The notes: generated by a model from the letters alone, not told the origin. Positions 19,736 to 31,199 are shown, numbered from the stretch's first letter. The stretch: DNA of 50,630 nucleotides from Pseudocercospora fijiensis CIRAD86 (GCF_000340215.1 NW_006921533.1:8112748-8163377), one strand, 5' to 3'. Translations and numbers: made by a program.

Positions 19736-22700
19736 AATCGTTACGTAAGAAGGGGAAGTGTCTATCGAATACTTGTTAGATAATACTGCTAACATCAATA
19801 TAGTATCTTAAGAATTCGTTCTACGATACTAGCCTTAGCGGATTGTCAATGCCGTACTGCCTAGCGCCGACAGTTTCTAGGGCGACCGAGGATACTACTA
19901 CGGAGCGTATTATCTACGCTTGCGGATCGCCGACTCTATAGGCTAAGAACGCATTACTACCGGAGTATTCTATGCTTTCGAAATGCCCCTCCCTAATATC
20001 ATTCTTAGCAGGCCTTAGAGGCGCGATTAAAAGGTAATCGTCGATAGCTCGACGGATGCCTAGACCTATAGGAACGAAGCCGTAGCGCGTTCGATACGCG
20101 TACGGGAACTATAGGAATTCTAGAAGGATATGCGTAACGCCCTATACGTATATACGATTAGCGTTCGCTAGCTCCGCGACATCGCTAAAGGTTCCTCCTT
20201 GCTAGAAGAATTCAAAGACTTCGAAGACGTTTTTACAATAACGCCCGAAGCGCGACGCAAGCTCCCCGAAGACGTAGAGTATACGATTAACCTAATCCCC
20301 GGAACGAAGCCGCTATATAAACCTCTCTACTATTCTTTAGGAAGAGAGCTTAGCGACCTTCGTAATTACCTAAGCTTAGCCTTAGACAACGATTAGATCT
20401 AGCTTAGTACAAGCGAGGCGGGTGCGCCTATCCTATTCGTACTAAAGAAGGATAGCAGTCTGAGACTCTACGTCGATTATAGGGGGCTAAACGAGATTAC
20501 TATTAAAAATCGTTACCCCCTGCCTCTTATTAGCGAAACGCTTAATAGGCTTAAGGACGCCGAATAGTATACGTCCTTAGACCTCTAGGATGTATATTAC
20601 CGCATCCGTATTAAGCAGGGCGACGAGTAGAAGACTACGTTCCGTACGCGGTATAGGCACTTCGAGTATAAGGTAATACCTTTTAGGCTTACTAATGCTC
20701 CTACTACGTTTTAAGGATATATTAATAGGGCGTTAGCTAGCCTAGTTAATATTTGCTATATCGTCTACCTTAACGACATCCTCGTCTATAGCAAAACGCG
20801 AGAGGACTACGTGCGAGACGTACGCGCTATCCTTACGCGGCTTAGAAAGTTTGCATTGTATATAAACAGAAAGAAATGTTCCTTCTAGAAGAAAGAAGTC
20901 GAATTCCTTAGGTTCATCGTTAGTACCGAAGGCGTATCGATAGATTAGCGTAGGGTGAACGCTATTAACGAGTAGCCTCGCCTATTAACGCTAAAGGAGG
21001 TTCAATCCTTCCTCGGATTCTATAACTTCTACCGGAGGTTTATCCCTAATTACTCCCGGATCGTTATACTACTAACCGCCCTATCGAAAGGAGCCGTAAA
21101 TAGCCGAAAGCTAGGGTAGGTCCCGTAGGGCGAAAGCGAGGAGTAAGCGTTCCGCTAGCTAAAGGCTGCCTTTAGCTCGGCCTCGATATTGCGATACTAT
21201 AATCCTACGAAGCCCCTACGTATCGAGACCGATGCCTCTACGTTTGCCTTAGCAGGAATCATGTTATAATAGAGCGAAGATAGGAATTAGCACCCTATTG
21301 CCTTCTAGTTACGAAAAATGGTCCTAGCCGAGACCAATTATAAGACCTATAACTAGGAGCTTCTAGCGGTTGTCGAGTCCTTTAAGCATTAGCGCCCGTA
21401 CCTCGACGGCGCCTAGTATACGACCCGCGTAGTTATCGACTACGCTAATCTTAAGGGCTTTATAAAGATAAAGCAGCTTATCGGAAGGCAGGCAAGATAG
21501 GCAACCTTCCTTATACCTTTTAACTTCACTATTAAACATCGGGCTAGTAAGCGAAACCTAGCCGATATACCTTTACGATATAGCGACTACGAGAGCGAGT
21601 CGTAGGCGGTAAACAACCTTCTCCCTATATTGTAGTCGAAACTAGCTCTATAGTCAAATCTACCCGAAGATATCGAGCCGATTGTGAAACGCATCTCTAT
21701 TATATATATAGGGATGCGAGACGCTAGTGTAGCGCTAGCGGAACGCAAGAGTTTCATTAGCAGTCCCGCAAGAGTAGCGGCTACTATCGTTAGGAATAAC
21801 GGGCCCTACTACGAGATACCTAATATAATCCTTAGTTTCGTACGTACTTTGTAATAGCTAGAGCAAGCGAGAGGAGGAGGCTTATACGAGACAAGCTCGC
21901 CGTCGGGTAGCTTAGCCTCGTTAAGTAGTTCTAACCTCCCGCCTAGCTATTCTCGTCGTAGTAACCTCATTTACTACGGCGATGCGCTATATATCCCTAA
22001 GGACTACGCATTACGTACGTAGCTAATACGTATACACTACGACGACCCTTTAGCTAGACACTTTAGTATAGCTAAGACTACAGACCTAATACGCCGAAAG
22101 TACTTTTAGCCGAAGATAGCCGAGGACATTACGGCCTATGTCCGCACCTATAGAATTTGTTAACGGTCGAAGGCGAAGCGCTATCGCCTATACGGCGAGC
22201 TCGCTGCTCTACCTATACCGACCCGACCTTAGTAAGAGTTAACGATAGACTTTATTACCGATCTCCCGCCGAGTAAGCTCGGTGCCTACGTATATACTAC
22301 GATCCTCGTAATAGTCGACCGCTATACGAAGATAAGCCTCTTTATCCTAACGACGAAGAAGTATATAGCAGTAGAACTCGCGGATATCCTTTAAAGGGAG
22401 GTAATTAGGCGTTTTAGAGTACTATTAGGCATTGTTAGCGATCGTAGATCGCTATTTACTAGCTAGTTTTGGAGCGACTTCTGCTTCGAAGCGCATATAA
22501 AGCGTAGGCTTAGCACAGCCTTCTATCCTTAGACCGATAGGCAAACCGAACGCGCGAACTAGACCCTCGAGCAATACCTACGATGCTATTGCTCTAAGAA
22601 TCAGGATAAGTAGGCTGAACTGTTACCTTAGGCTAAGTTTGCCTATAACAATAGCGTTCATCCTACGTTGCGTATAAGCCCCTTTAAGATGCTCTACGGC

Positions 22701-23300
22701 TTCAACCCTAATTTAATGCCGAGCGCAAATAAGCTGCTAGCTCGGGACGAGCTAACTAAGGGAAGGGTACTAGCAGCTATCGACGCTGCGGAGCGACTAC
22801 GGAAAGCGTATAAAACGCTTGCGGAACGCTAGTAGAAAGTAGCAGAATACTAGGCTAAGCAATATAATGCATACTATACTGCTAAGATATACAGTATAGG
22901 TAACCTAGTCTTGCTGTCGACAAAGAACATTAGCTTAGATGTCCTAAAGAAGAAACTTAGCCCGAAGTATATAGGGCCTTTTCGCATTATCGACGCAGTC
23001 GGAGCGTAGGCGTACCGCCTAGCACTACCGTTAAGCACGAAGATCTATAATGTTTTCTATGTTTCCCTCCTCGAGCCTTAGTATAGGCGCGATAGCGAGG
23101 AGCATAAGATAAGCATGCCTGTCGCTAAAGGTAACGAGTAGTAGGTAGAAACAATCGTAGCTAAGAAGATAAAGAAGCGAAAGGCGTACTACCTTATTAA
23201 GTAGCGAGGTTGGCCTAAAGAATACAACACTTAGGAGCTAGCTATTTATATTAAAGATTCTATAGCGTTAGACGAGTTCGAAGCTTAAGCGAAGCGTAAG
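19736..23300 (+). pseudogene. Gy2 pol: protease, RT, RNase H, integrase, chromodomain
   Basis: The protease region is LLDNTANINIVSQEFVL, whose D-x-A/G site reads DNT. Reverse transcriptase: [53 protein letters not shown], with YLDD read as YLND at 20766-20777 (TTGAC>TTAAC). RNase H: RIETDASTFALAGIML and ELLAVVESFKH. Integrase: IDFITDLPPSKLGAYVYT, GIVSDRRSLFTS and DRQTERAN; the HHCC region is at about 22040-22170. The chromodomain is at about 23150-23260 (AKKIKKRKAYYLIK followed by RGWPKEYNT and LKDSIALDEF-type text). The least damaged stretch is 20199-20396. This family is clearly distinct from Gy1 in sequence and LTR length. Confidence 0.9.
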
Positions 23301-23442
23301 CGTAGGCAGTAATTAAAACAAAAGAAAATGAAACTTAAGAAAAATAGTAGATACGTGCTCGTTTCGCTACTAAAAAAGGCCTATTAGCCTAATATGCATA
23401 TAGATAGCGCCGCGCAGGCGCGGCGACGGCGGGCCGCCTACC

Positions 23443-24254
23443 CTACTTATCGTTATCCTCCTCCTCGTCCTCCTCTTCGATGCCTATAGCGGCATCGATA
23501 GCAGCGACGGCGTTAGCGCCGACGCGCTAAGCGAGGTTCTAGTACGGTTAGCATACGAAGCGCAAGTAAAACGAGGCTACGGGAAAAAACTATACCTAAC
23601 GACCTATCTCTACTAAACTAGCTAGGTTAGTGCCGATATACTCGAGCATACTAAGTAAGTTAACGTCCGTAAGGGACCCGCTAACGGCCCCCTTATAGGC
23701 TAGGGCTTTACCGCCTAGGGTCACCTTGTTCTTATTAGTGTAAAAGACGTTAAGCGCAGATAGGATAACTAATATCGAGGTTAGTATACGGAGCGTAAGC
23801 GAAGCGCGTACGAAATATACGTGCGACGACAGAGTCTAACTCGGCCTAGAGTGCCTCTAAGGCCTCGTCCGACTCCTCGACGGAGTCGTAGCCGTCTAGA
23901 TTATACAAGTCGCGCGCGGAGCGCGCGGCGCGAATACGGGCTAGCAGCGAGACGAGGGAGCGTACCGTAATAGGAGTGTAGGGGTAATAGCTACTACGGT
24001 AGCGATTATAGTTGCGCTTAGTAGCTAGGTCTATATTGCCGCCTATATAAAGCTTAGTCAGGTCTACTAAAGCGAGTTAGTTACGAAGCGTATGCGCGTA
24101 GCAAGTAGCGAGAAAACGTACCGTTAGCCGTTATATACTTAAAGCAACGGGTACAGCCCTCTAGGACTTTTAGGGGGCGCTAGGCAGGCGTAGTAGGTGT
24201 CGAGGGCGGAGCGCCTATAGCGCGCTTGCCCGAGGTACGCGAAGGAGTAGCTAT
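23443..24254 (-). pseudogene. Spliced antisense gene carried by Gy2 (unknown function)
   Basis: Between the chromodomain and the 3' LTR the minus strand holds a three-exon gene model. Exon 1 is 24254-24122, intron 1 24121-24067 (55 nt, GTACGT...ACTAAC...TTTAG), exon 2 24066-23812, intron 2 23811-23769 (43 nt, GTACGC...ACTAAC...TTAG), exon 3 23768-23443. Exons sum to 714 nt, exactly 238 codons, and both introns are phase 1. The start codon reads ATA (ATG>ATA by RIP). The protein starts ATPSRTSGKRAIGAPPSTPT and has a GCTRCFK pair of Cys. It continues with VDLTKLYIGGNIDLATKRNY, YYPYTPITVRSLVSLLARIR and VTLGGKALAYKGAVSGSLTD. It ends in an acidic tail, IGIEEEDEEEDNDK. In-frame stops are only TAG/TAA. 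I do not recognise the family. Confidence 0.7.
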
Positions 24255-24676
24255 ACTAGTAATGTTTTTTTAGATGGATGTTTAAAAAAGAAAAATCTTT
24301 AAGTAATGCTAGGGGGGCGTAGGAGGGGAGTAGGCGGGGGGTAGGCGGGTAGTATTCGGAGCGCTTAGAAAAAGAAGAAGTTTTCAAGCGGGCTTCGAAT
24401 ACTTTAAATACTCGCCTCGCTTTCGGACAGCTTACGTTCTCGCGTAGCTACCGCGTTCTTAGAAATTTAGGCAACCTCTAGTTAGTGCTAGAAGCAGCCG
24501 CGCTTTAAATCTATAAACAAACAAGCAACTACGAGGCAAATCATAACGTACCTAGCAACTATAGCCTAGCGATAGGTGCGTATAAGACGCGTAAGTGCAG
24601 CGCAGAGTATAAGAAATAGTATAATTTACTATATTGCCCTATAGCTAGGATAGCTATACCGGGGGAAGGAGATAAT

Positions 24677-24984
24677 TGTAAGAACCTAAGTAAGTGAAGT
24701 CTCCTATCCTGCCTTAGCAAGCCTATATAACAATTATGTAATGTTATTACGTATAGTACGATGCAGCCGCGCTAGCGATAAGCTTGCTTAGCGTATACGC
24801 GTAATGCTCGATTACACGTACGGACATACTCGGTAGCCGGCACGGCAGATATGCTATCCGTGCTAGGCCTAGTTAATAGTAGTCGCTCTGCCCTGTTCTA
24901 AGAAAGGCACGGTTTAGTTCTACTTTCTACTACGGCGATTAGTAGAGGGTGTTCTATACGTTGCTACATACCTATTTTCTTATA
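24677..24984 (+). repeat. Gy2 3' LTR
   Basis: 308 bp, TGTAAGAACC ... TTCTTATA, matching the 5' LTR with scattered transitions. Followed by the GCGGC duplication. Confidence 0.93.
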
Positions 24985-25007
24985 GCGGCCTTTAGAAGGG
25001 AAGCGTG

Positions 25008-25204
25008 TATTAGGGCTAAAGAGGCTATACGTAATTGGCATATAACTAGGCCGAGTAAAGCTAGGGTCTTAATGCCTTAGGTAGGGCTTAGCGCTTAGCG
25101 TTAGGCCAACTCTCCTACCTTCCTCCCTCTCCTCCTAGATCCTTATCGAATACTATACTAATTTACTACTACCCTATCTACCTACTAACATAACCCTTCT
25201 TACA
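25008..25204 (+). repeat. Gy1-B 3' LTR
   Basis: Starts TATTAGGGCTAAAG, ends TTCTTACA, and is followed by the CTTTG duplication and then Gy1-A reverse transcriptase. It shares the TATTAGGGCT start with the Gy1-B 5' LTR. Confidence 0.93.
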
Positions 25205-27820
25205 CTTTGCTACTAAAGAGGTATTATTCCTTAGCTTCCTTATTTTAACTGAGGGTATTAAGGCTAATCCTAATCGGATCAAAACAATTACTAAATAGCC
25301 TATTCCTACGTCTATTAAGGAGCTCTAATCGTTCCTCGGCTTCGCTAATTTCTACCGCCGTTTTATTAAGGGCTATTCGAGGCATATAATGCTATTAACT
25401 AAGCTTACTAAGACTAAGGCAAACCCTTCTAGAGAGTTTAGGTAGACTAACAAAACACAAGCCGCTTTTAACGGTCTAAAGAAGCGATTTACTAAAGTCC
25501 CCTTATTGTACTATTTTGTACTAAGTAAGCAGATCCGTATTAAGACTAACGCTTTACAGTTCGCTATATCGGCTATTATGTTATAGCAATTGGATAAGGA
25601 CAATTACTAGCACCTAATTGCCTTCTTTTTACGAAAGATAATCGATGTAGAGCGTCGCTACGAGACCTACGAGTAAGAGCTCCTAGCTATTGTCGAGGCC
25701 TTTAAGCATTAGAGGCACTATCTCGATAGTATATAGTATACTATTTAGGTCTATACAAACTATAACAACCTCCGTAGCATTACTAAGGTTACTAGGGTTA
25801 TAGGTCGATAGGCTAGATAGGCCGTCTACCTCGCTAGGTTTGATTTTAATATATTATATCGGCTAGGCGTAAGCAACCCTACTAATAGCCTATCGAGGCG
25901 ACCTAATTACGATAGCGAGACCTAATATATCAATTCTTTGTTTCTAACCCTATAGTATAAGATTGCTATAGCCCGTATTGTTAATAAGCAAGCGTAGGAT
26001 AAGCGGACTTCCGGACCCCGCGGCGGCAACAAATACTATAGCGGAGTTGTCGTTCTTCTAGTATATGTTAAAAGAAAGGGCGTAGATCGCTCGAGCTATA
26101 ATAACTCGATTAAGGACATTGCTATTTATAGTAATAGTCTATATAGCGATAGCACTATAGAAGAGGTTATAGTAGTTCTAGCTACTAGTACTATTAGATA
26201 TATACAATGCGTACCTCGTTTAATAGCGAGGGTGCTATTAAATAACCTTGCAAATAGGGATAGTTAATCGTTTATAGATAAGCTGTTACGTGCTTAGCAG
26301 AGGGACGCCTTTGCTATCGAGCGCATTAATAAGCTTGTAAGTAGGCGGGCGACTCGATCTAGCAAGAGTAATAACAATTAGTCGATCGACGACAAAGGTT
26401 ACTTAAAGTTTAAGGGCAGATATTATGTCCCCGCTAAACAATCGATTAGATAAGAGCTTTTAAAGAGACACTATAATAGTGAGCTCGCTAGTTACTATAG
26501 CATAGAGAGGTCGTACGAGTTACTATCGCGTATATACTACTAGCTAAATAGTAAGCGGTATATAAAGGAGTATATATAGACCTATACAGTATGCTAGCGA
26601 GTTAAAGCACTAAAGCACTTACTATTTAGCGAGTTGTCTTTACTTCCTGTTCCTAGGAAGCCATTTGCTAAGCTTATAATAGACTTTATTATAGGCCTTC
26701 CGCCTACTAAGCGCAGGGGCAGCAAGGATGTATATAATACTATCCTTGTTATAGTAGATCGATTCACTAAAGGCGCTCGATACATCCCGGCGCGAAAAGA
26801 TTAGACTGCTATTAATATAGCAGAAACGCTATAGACTAATATCTTTTATACCTATTAGGGAACCCCTAAGGAGATAGTATCGGATCGTAGATCGATACTA
26901 ATATCTCACTATTAGAGCGAGATTTGCTTATAGCTGAGACTAAAGCATCGGCTATCGATAGCCTTCTATCTATAGACTAACGGTTAAACAGAGAGGCAGA
27001 ATGCCACCCTATAGCAGTACCTGCGTAGCTATATTAATAAAAACCCCGAGGATTGGGTTAATCTCCTATAGCCTACGGAATTCGTGTATAACAATAGCGT
27101 GCACTTATCTACTAAGGTTTCACTATACATAGCTATAATAGGTTAGAATGCTACTATACTATAAGACCTACTATCGCTCGAGGCCGAGCGTAAGGAAAGG
27201 GAAGCGCGTTAAGTACTAGAGACACTAGTAGCTATTAAGAGGGTTCAAAAGATACGAGAAATTTACGCTAAGATAGCTAACAAACTAGCAAAGGCCTAGG
27301 CCTATTAGAAGGCCTACTATAACAAACACTATACGCTAATAACCTTTAAGCAAGGCGATATAGTTATACTAAGCACGAAGAACCTCCGCATCCGTAAACA
27401 CCTATTACCTAATAGCAAAACGAGGCCCAAGCTCGCACTAAGATACATTAGCCTATTCCGCATTCGAGAAGTTAAGGGCTCCTCTATATAGGCCTATTAG
27501 TTGTAGCTTCTACCTTATTATACTATCTATAACACCTTCTACGTATCCCTCCTCAAACTATACTACTAGCGTAAAGGCGATAAAGCGCCTACTAAGTTAG
27601 AAGAAGTCTTAGCTAATAGTAAAGAACTATAGTCTATAGAACGTATCCTAAAGCACCGGACTAGGCAAGGCAAGAAGGAGTACCTACTAAGATAGTAGGG
27701 CTATTTACTAGAATAGGACTTATAGGAAGCTCAAGACTCCTTTAAGGACATAACCGAGTTGTTAGATAAGTATTAGACTAGCGTAAAGAACAAGAAGAAG
27801 GCTAAGGGCCTATAATGTTA
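25205..27820 (+). pseudogene. Gy1-A pol, 3' part: RT end, RNase H, integrase, chromodomain
   Basis: Continues the reverse transcriptase cut at 11150, starting CTTTGCTACTAAAGAGG. It reads FLSFLIL...GYSRHIMLLTKL, RNase H (RYETYExELLAIVEAFKH), the integrase zinc region, and the core with LIIDFIIGLPPTKRRGSKD and IVSDRRSILISHY. TDG before the catalytic Glu reads TNG. The chromodomain (RILKHRTRQGKKEYLLR) is at about 27640-27760. The short minus-strand open frame at 26594-26785 is a shadow of the integrase. Confidence 0.9.
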
Positions 27821-29021
27821 CTAGAAAGGCCTAGGAACAATACTACCCCTAGGGTGCTATTAAGCTAACTAATTAGAGGCAAGTAATTGTTAGTAAAGGA
27901 CAACAAAACTATACTACGATAACGAACGCGCAACGAGTACTAACGAGCGCACTATAACTGTTAACTAATCGACTACTCTTTCGAGGATTCTACCTCTTTA
28001 CTAATACGCCCTATAGGTCCCCCTCTTGTTCTTTATTCTATCGAGGCCTAGGCAATCGGCGAGGACGGCGCGGCCGGCGCGGCTATATTAGTAATAGTAT
28101 TACGGGGTGTGTTGCTAGTTAAGGAAGGAAGGACACAGCTATATTAGTAACGATATTATAGAGTATATTATTAGTCGAAGAAGGAAATCGAAAGCAAGGT
28201 AAAGTTAGCGCTAAGACGACTAGCGCCGCTATTGTCAATATTACTTGCTATTATTACTACGCCTATAGACACAACCTTACCTATACTACGAGCCTAAGGC
28301 ACCTTTAATCAAAACTTTAATTAAAACTTTAAGCCGCTTAAAAGATTAAGTAGCTTAATAGACTAACTAACTAAGGGCAAAACTATAGAGCTAAGCTAGC
28401 TAGGGTCGATCTTGCGGATAATAGGTTACTCCTCGATCTATCTAACCCTTTAAGCGAGGCGAACCTCTACTACTATACTTATAATAGCCTTTACCTATAG
28501 AAACTAGACGAGCTGTGTTTTTTGAAAGATAAGATAAGATTAACAATTAAAGGCTACTAAACCTAACCAATTAGGGCTAGTAAAACTACGACAGTAAATA
28601 ATAGCCCTCGTAATAATAAGAACAATCCCTCGTAATAACAAGAACAACCCTCGGAAGCGGACATTTCTAGGTCTTTTAAGAGTAGACGTAGAGAACTCGG
28701 TACGATATTACTTAGAACGGGGGCAGTGCTACAATACCCCGTATACCTACCTATTATAGTAGGGAAGGTGCGCTCGTATTGTAATTAGTCGATAGTCCTC
28801 AATTCTTATAGTTATATATTACTTTATTATATATAAGGATAGCGCAGTTAGAGTTAGATATTGTATTATATTAGAGGTAAGGTTTGATATAGTTATATAA
28901 TCGGTAGTTGCGTATTTAATTTAGCGCGAATCGAGCAGCTTATTAGACCTGCTAAGTTAGTAGCGGTAGAGTTTAGAATAAAGACCGGCTACGAGGGCGC
29001 GGCCTTTAGAAGGGAAGCGTG

Positions 29022-29219
29022 TATTAGGACTAAAGAGGTTATACGTAATTGGCATATAACTAGGCTCGAGTAAAGCTAGGGTCTTAATGCCTTAGGCAGG
29101 GCTTAGCGCTTAGCGTTAGGCTAACTTGCCTGCCTTCCTCCCTCTCCTCTTAGCTCTCTATCGAATACTATACTAATTTACTACTACCCTATCTACCTAC
29201 TAACATAACCCTTTTCACA
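29022..29219 (+). repeat. Gy1-A 3' LTR
   Basis: 198 bp, TATTAGGACTAAAG ... CCCTTTTCACA, preceded by the AGAAGGGAAGCG purine tract and followed by TTATC. Confidence 0.95.
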
Positions 29220-29429
29220 TTATCTACGGACTATTTCTAATTCTCTATTCGCTCTTCCTCTCCTTCTTCCCTTTCCCTATATTCTTAAAGATAAATATAC
29301 CTTAAGGATTCGGCTCTTCGGGCCTTCCTAAGCCGGCTACCTCCCCTTCCTTAAGCTACTATCCTTTATTCGAATCTAACGATAACCTACTAAGGCGGTT
29401 TAATAGAAGACTATTTGTTCTAGAAGGCA

Positions 29430-30095
29430 AGAAGCATTAATATCTCCTTACGATTATATACTTATTAATTTTCTAGGTCCTACCGATATACCCTTGTCGC
29501 CTAAACGCGTAGACAAATATCTTTAGAGGCTAAAGGGCAAGGTTAAAGCAAGCTAAGTATAGGGAGACTGTAGCGAGAACGAGATATCGGAAGAGTAAGG
29601 CTCTCTATAGTATATACGAAGGAAGGGGGTTCCTCGGAAAACAGTACCGAAAAATAAGAAGGCTTTAGGTAGACAGGAGAAGGCTAAAAAAAGTAGGCGG
29701 ACGAAGACTATCGCGAAGAAAAGTTATCTTTCTATTAAAAAAAAGGGAATAAGGTAGGACTCGACGATAAAGAAGCGGCGCTTTAAACTAGGTACTATTA
29801 CCCTTCGCTAGATCCGGCTTTTCCAAAATAAAAGAGGGACCGAGCTTTTGATCCCTAAGACTCCCTTCTAGCGACTCGTCAGAGAAATTATATTAGATTT
29901 TCGGTCTAGTATACGATTTACGGCTAAGGCGATTAGTACTCTTTAGGAAGCTATAGAGGCATTTCTCGTAACCGAGCTTAAGCTTTTAAACCTCCTTACT
30001 ATCTATACGAAGCGGGTTACTCTTTAAAATAAAGATATATAGCTTCTAGCTAAAAGTCGGCGTCGGTTTATAGCGGATTAGTTAGAAATTGTATT
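29430..30095 (+). pseudogene. Histone H3-like gene 1 with long basic N-terminal tail
   Basis: One frame runs through TAG/TAA stops only. About 110 codons of Lys/Arg-rich tail (KTVPKNKKALGRQEKAKKSR, RTKTIAKKSYLSIKKKGI) lead to a full H3 fold from about 29770. This reads KKRRFKLGTITLRxIRLFQN (H3: RPGTVALREIRKYQ), TELLIPKTPFxRLVREI (H3: TELLIRKLPFQRLVREI), SIRFTAKAISTLxEAIEAFLV (split at a stop; H3: [20 protein letters not shown]) and YTKRVTLxNKDIxLLAKSRRR (H3: HAKRVTIQSKDIQLARRIRG). Relative to H3 there are two extra residues in RLFQNKRGTELL. The long, divergent tail is reminiscent of CENP-A/CenH3, but placement needs a tree. A potential stop is GAT-TAG at 30078-30080, yet the frame continues open beyond it. 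It lies inside the hAT, plus strand. The start is unresolved. Confidence 0.85.
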
Positions 30096-30730
30096 TAGTC
30101 GTTAGATTAACCTAGGAGGAGGCCTATTTTCGCATCCTTTTACCGGCTATAGGTACCGGCTATATTTCTAATTTTATCTCCGCGCCGTCCCTAAATCTAA
30201 GGTACGAAGTAGAAACCTAGCGCTCTATATTTACCCGGCTGTTATAGAGACGAGCTATATTTGGATTAGTTTCTTCGTATATCGCGACCTAGCGGGTAGT
30301 AAGCGAAAGGGCGATAGAACGTTTATAACACGTCTCTATTCAGACCTAAAACACAAAGGTCTTAAGGAGCCCTAGTATCCTAACTATAAGGAGATTCTTT
30401 AGTATTAGCACTTTAATCCTCTATACTATAAGGCAGATAGCAAGCCTACGAGAGAGAAACTTTAACGAGAAATTCTCTATAATACGTAGCGCTATTATAT
30501 AGCTATAGATACGTACTAAGTCCGGCAACTCGAAGAAGAATTAAGATAGCGTATTAGCGATAGCGACCGAGGAGGAGATCGATAGTATACTAGTAGAGTC
30601 GAGGTCTTATAAGCGAAGTATAAGATAATATAGGCTCTTAGTCGTATAGAGTAACGTACTATATAAATAACTAGGCGTACTACTCTTATTTACTTACGAC
30701 CTATATCCTAGGATGCTCTTCTCGTACTTT
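30096..30730 (+). pseudogene. Open continuation of the H3-like frame, unknown domain
   Basis: The same frame continues for over 200 codons with only TAA/TAG interruptions. It reads LRAVPKSKVRSRNLALYIYP, ETSYIWISFFVYRDLAGSKR, FITRLYSDLKHKGLKEP, PLYYKADSKPTREKL, then RQLEEELRQRISDSDRGGDR and VEVLxAKYKIIQALSRIE. This may be a C-terminal extension fused to the H3 fold, a following gene or exon, or chance, since RIP texture favours TAG/TAA in any frame. No family recognised. A GCCGGC-type pair (30140-30166) sits at the junction. Confidence 0.4.
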
Positions 30731-31199
30731 TTATACTCTTTTCTAATACCTTACCTATAATCGCTCCGCGATAACCGAGTGAATATAAGCTATAGGATTT
30801 CCGCTCGGTACCTTAGCCTTCGAGATACGGCGGAGTTGATTCTCTATAATACGTAGCGCTATTATATAGCTATAGATACGCACTAAGTCCGGCAACTCGA
30901 AGAAGAATTAAGACAGCGACCGAGCAGGAGAATAACAGTATATTAGTAGAGTCGAGGTCTTATAAGCGAAGCACGAGATAATATAGGCTCTTAGTCGTAT
31001 AGAGTAACGTACTGTATAAATAACTAGGCGTTACGGTGCTACTCTTATTCACTTACGACCTATATCCTAGGATACTATTCTCGTACTTTTTATACTCTTT
31101 TCTAATACCTTACCTATAAGCGCTCCGCGATAACTGAGTAAATATAAGCTATAGGGTTTCCGCTCGGTACCTTAGCCTCCGAGATAGGGCAGAGTTGAA
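30472..31199. repeat. Tandem duplication, 367-bp period
   Basis: ATTCTCTATAATACGTAGCG at 30472 recurs at 30839; the copies run 30472-30838 and 30839-31199. The second has small indels (a shortened GATAGCGACCGAG part and an added GGTGCTAC). The period is not a multiple of three, so the second copy cannot keep the reading frame of the first. Confidence 0.9.

Larger units (their letters stand above)
17992..24984 (+). mobile_element. Gy2: second chromovirus family, nested in Gy1-B
   Basis: LTRs of 308 bp at 17992-18299 and 24677-24984 begin TGTAAGAA and end TTCTTACA/TTCTTATA, a short perfect inverted end. They are flanked by GCGGC (17987-17991 and 24985-24989). The site is pre-insertion sequence of Gy1-B, as shown by GCGCGGCCTTTAGAAGGG left intact in copies A and D. 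The element is 6,993 bp with gag, pol with chromodomain, and an antisense gene before the 3' LTR. A purine tract (GGGGGAAGGAGATAAT, about 24661-24676) precedes the 3' LTR. Confidence 0.95.
11156..25204 (+). mobile_element. Gy1-B: second copy of the same chromovirus, nested in Gy1-A
   Basis: LTRs at 11156-11352 and 25008-25204 (197 bp each) are flanked by CTTTG (11151-11155 and 25205-25209). The Gy1-A reverse transcriptase reads continuously once this copy is removed. Gy1-B is split in turn by Gy2 just upstream of its 3' LTR: only 18 bases of its interior (24990-25007, including the AGAAGGGAAGCG polypurine tract) lie right of Gy2. Without Gy2 it is about 7.05 kb. Confidence 0.93.
8046..29219 (+). 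mobile_element. Gy1-A: Ty3/gypsy chromovirus, full length but split by Gy1-B
   Basis: LTRs at 8046-8243 and 29022-29219 (198 bp each, TG...CA type) are flanked by the 5-bp duplication TTATC (8041-8045 and 29220-29224). The internal region is gag, protease, reverse transcriptase, then (after the Gy1-B insertion, 11151-25204) the remaining reverse transcriptase, RNase H, integrase and chromodomain. The two halves join exactly at the CTTTG duplication within the reverse transcriptase. Without Gy1-B the element is about 7.1 kb. It sits in non-coding hAT sequence and is thus younger than the hAT. All coding regions carry RIP-type stops. Confidence 0.93.

Noticed and set aside
24985..25204. A solo LTR of Gy1 between Gy2 and the following pol sequence
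   Set aside because: It is the 3' LTR of Gy1-B: the CTTTG duplication pairs it with the LTR at 11156, and the GCGGC duplication marks only Gy2.
26594..26785. Minus-strand open frame of 63 codons
   Set aside because: Lies over the integrase of Gy1-A, whose plus-strand motifs are clear.
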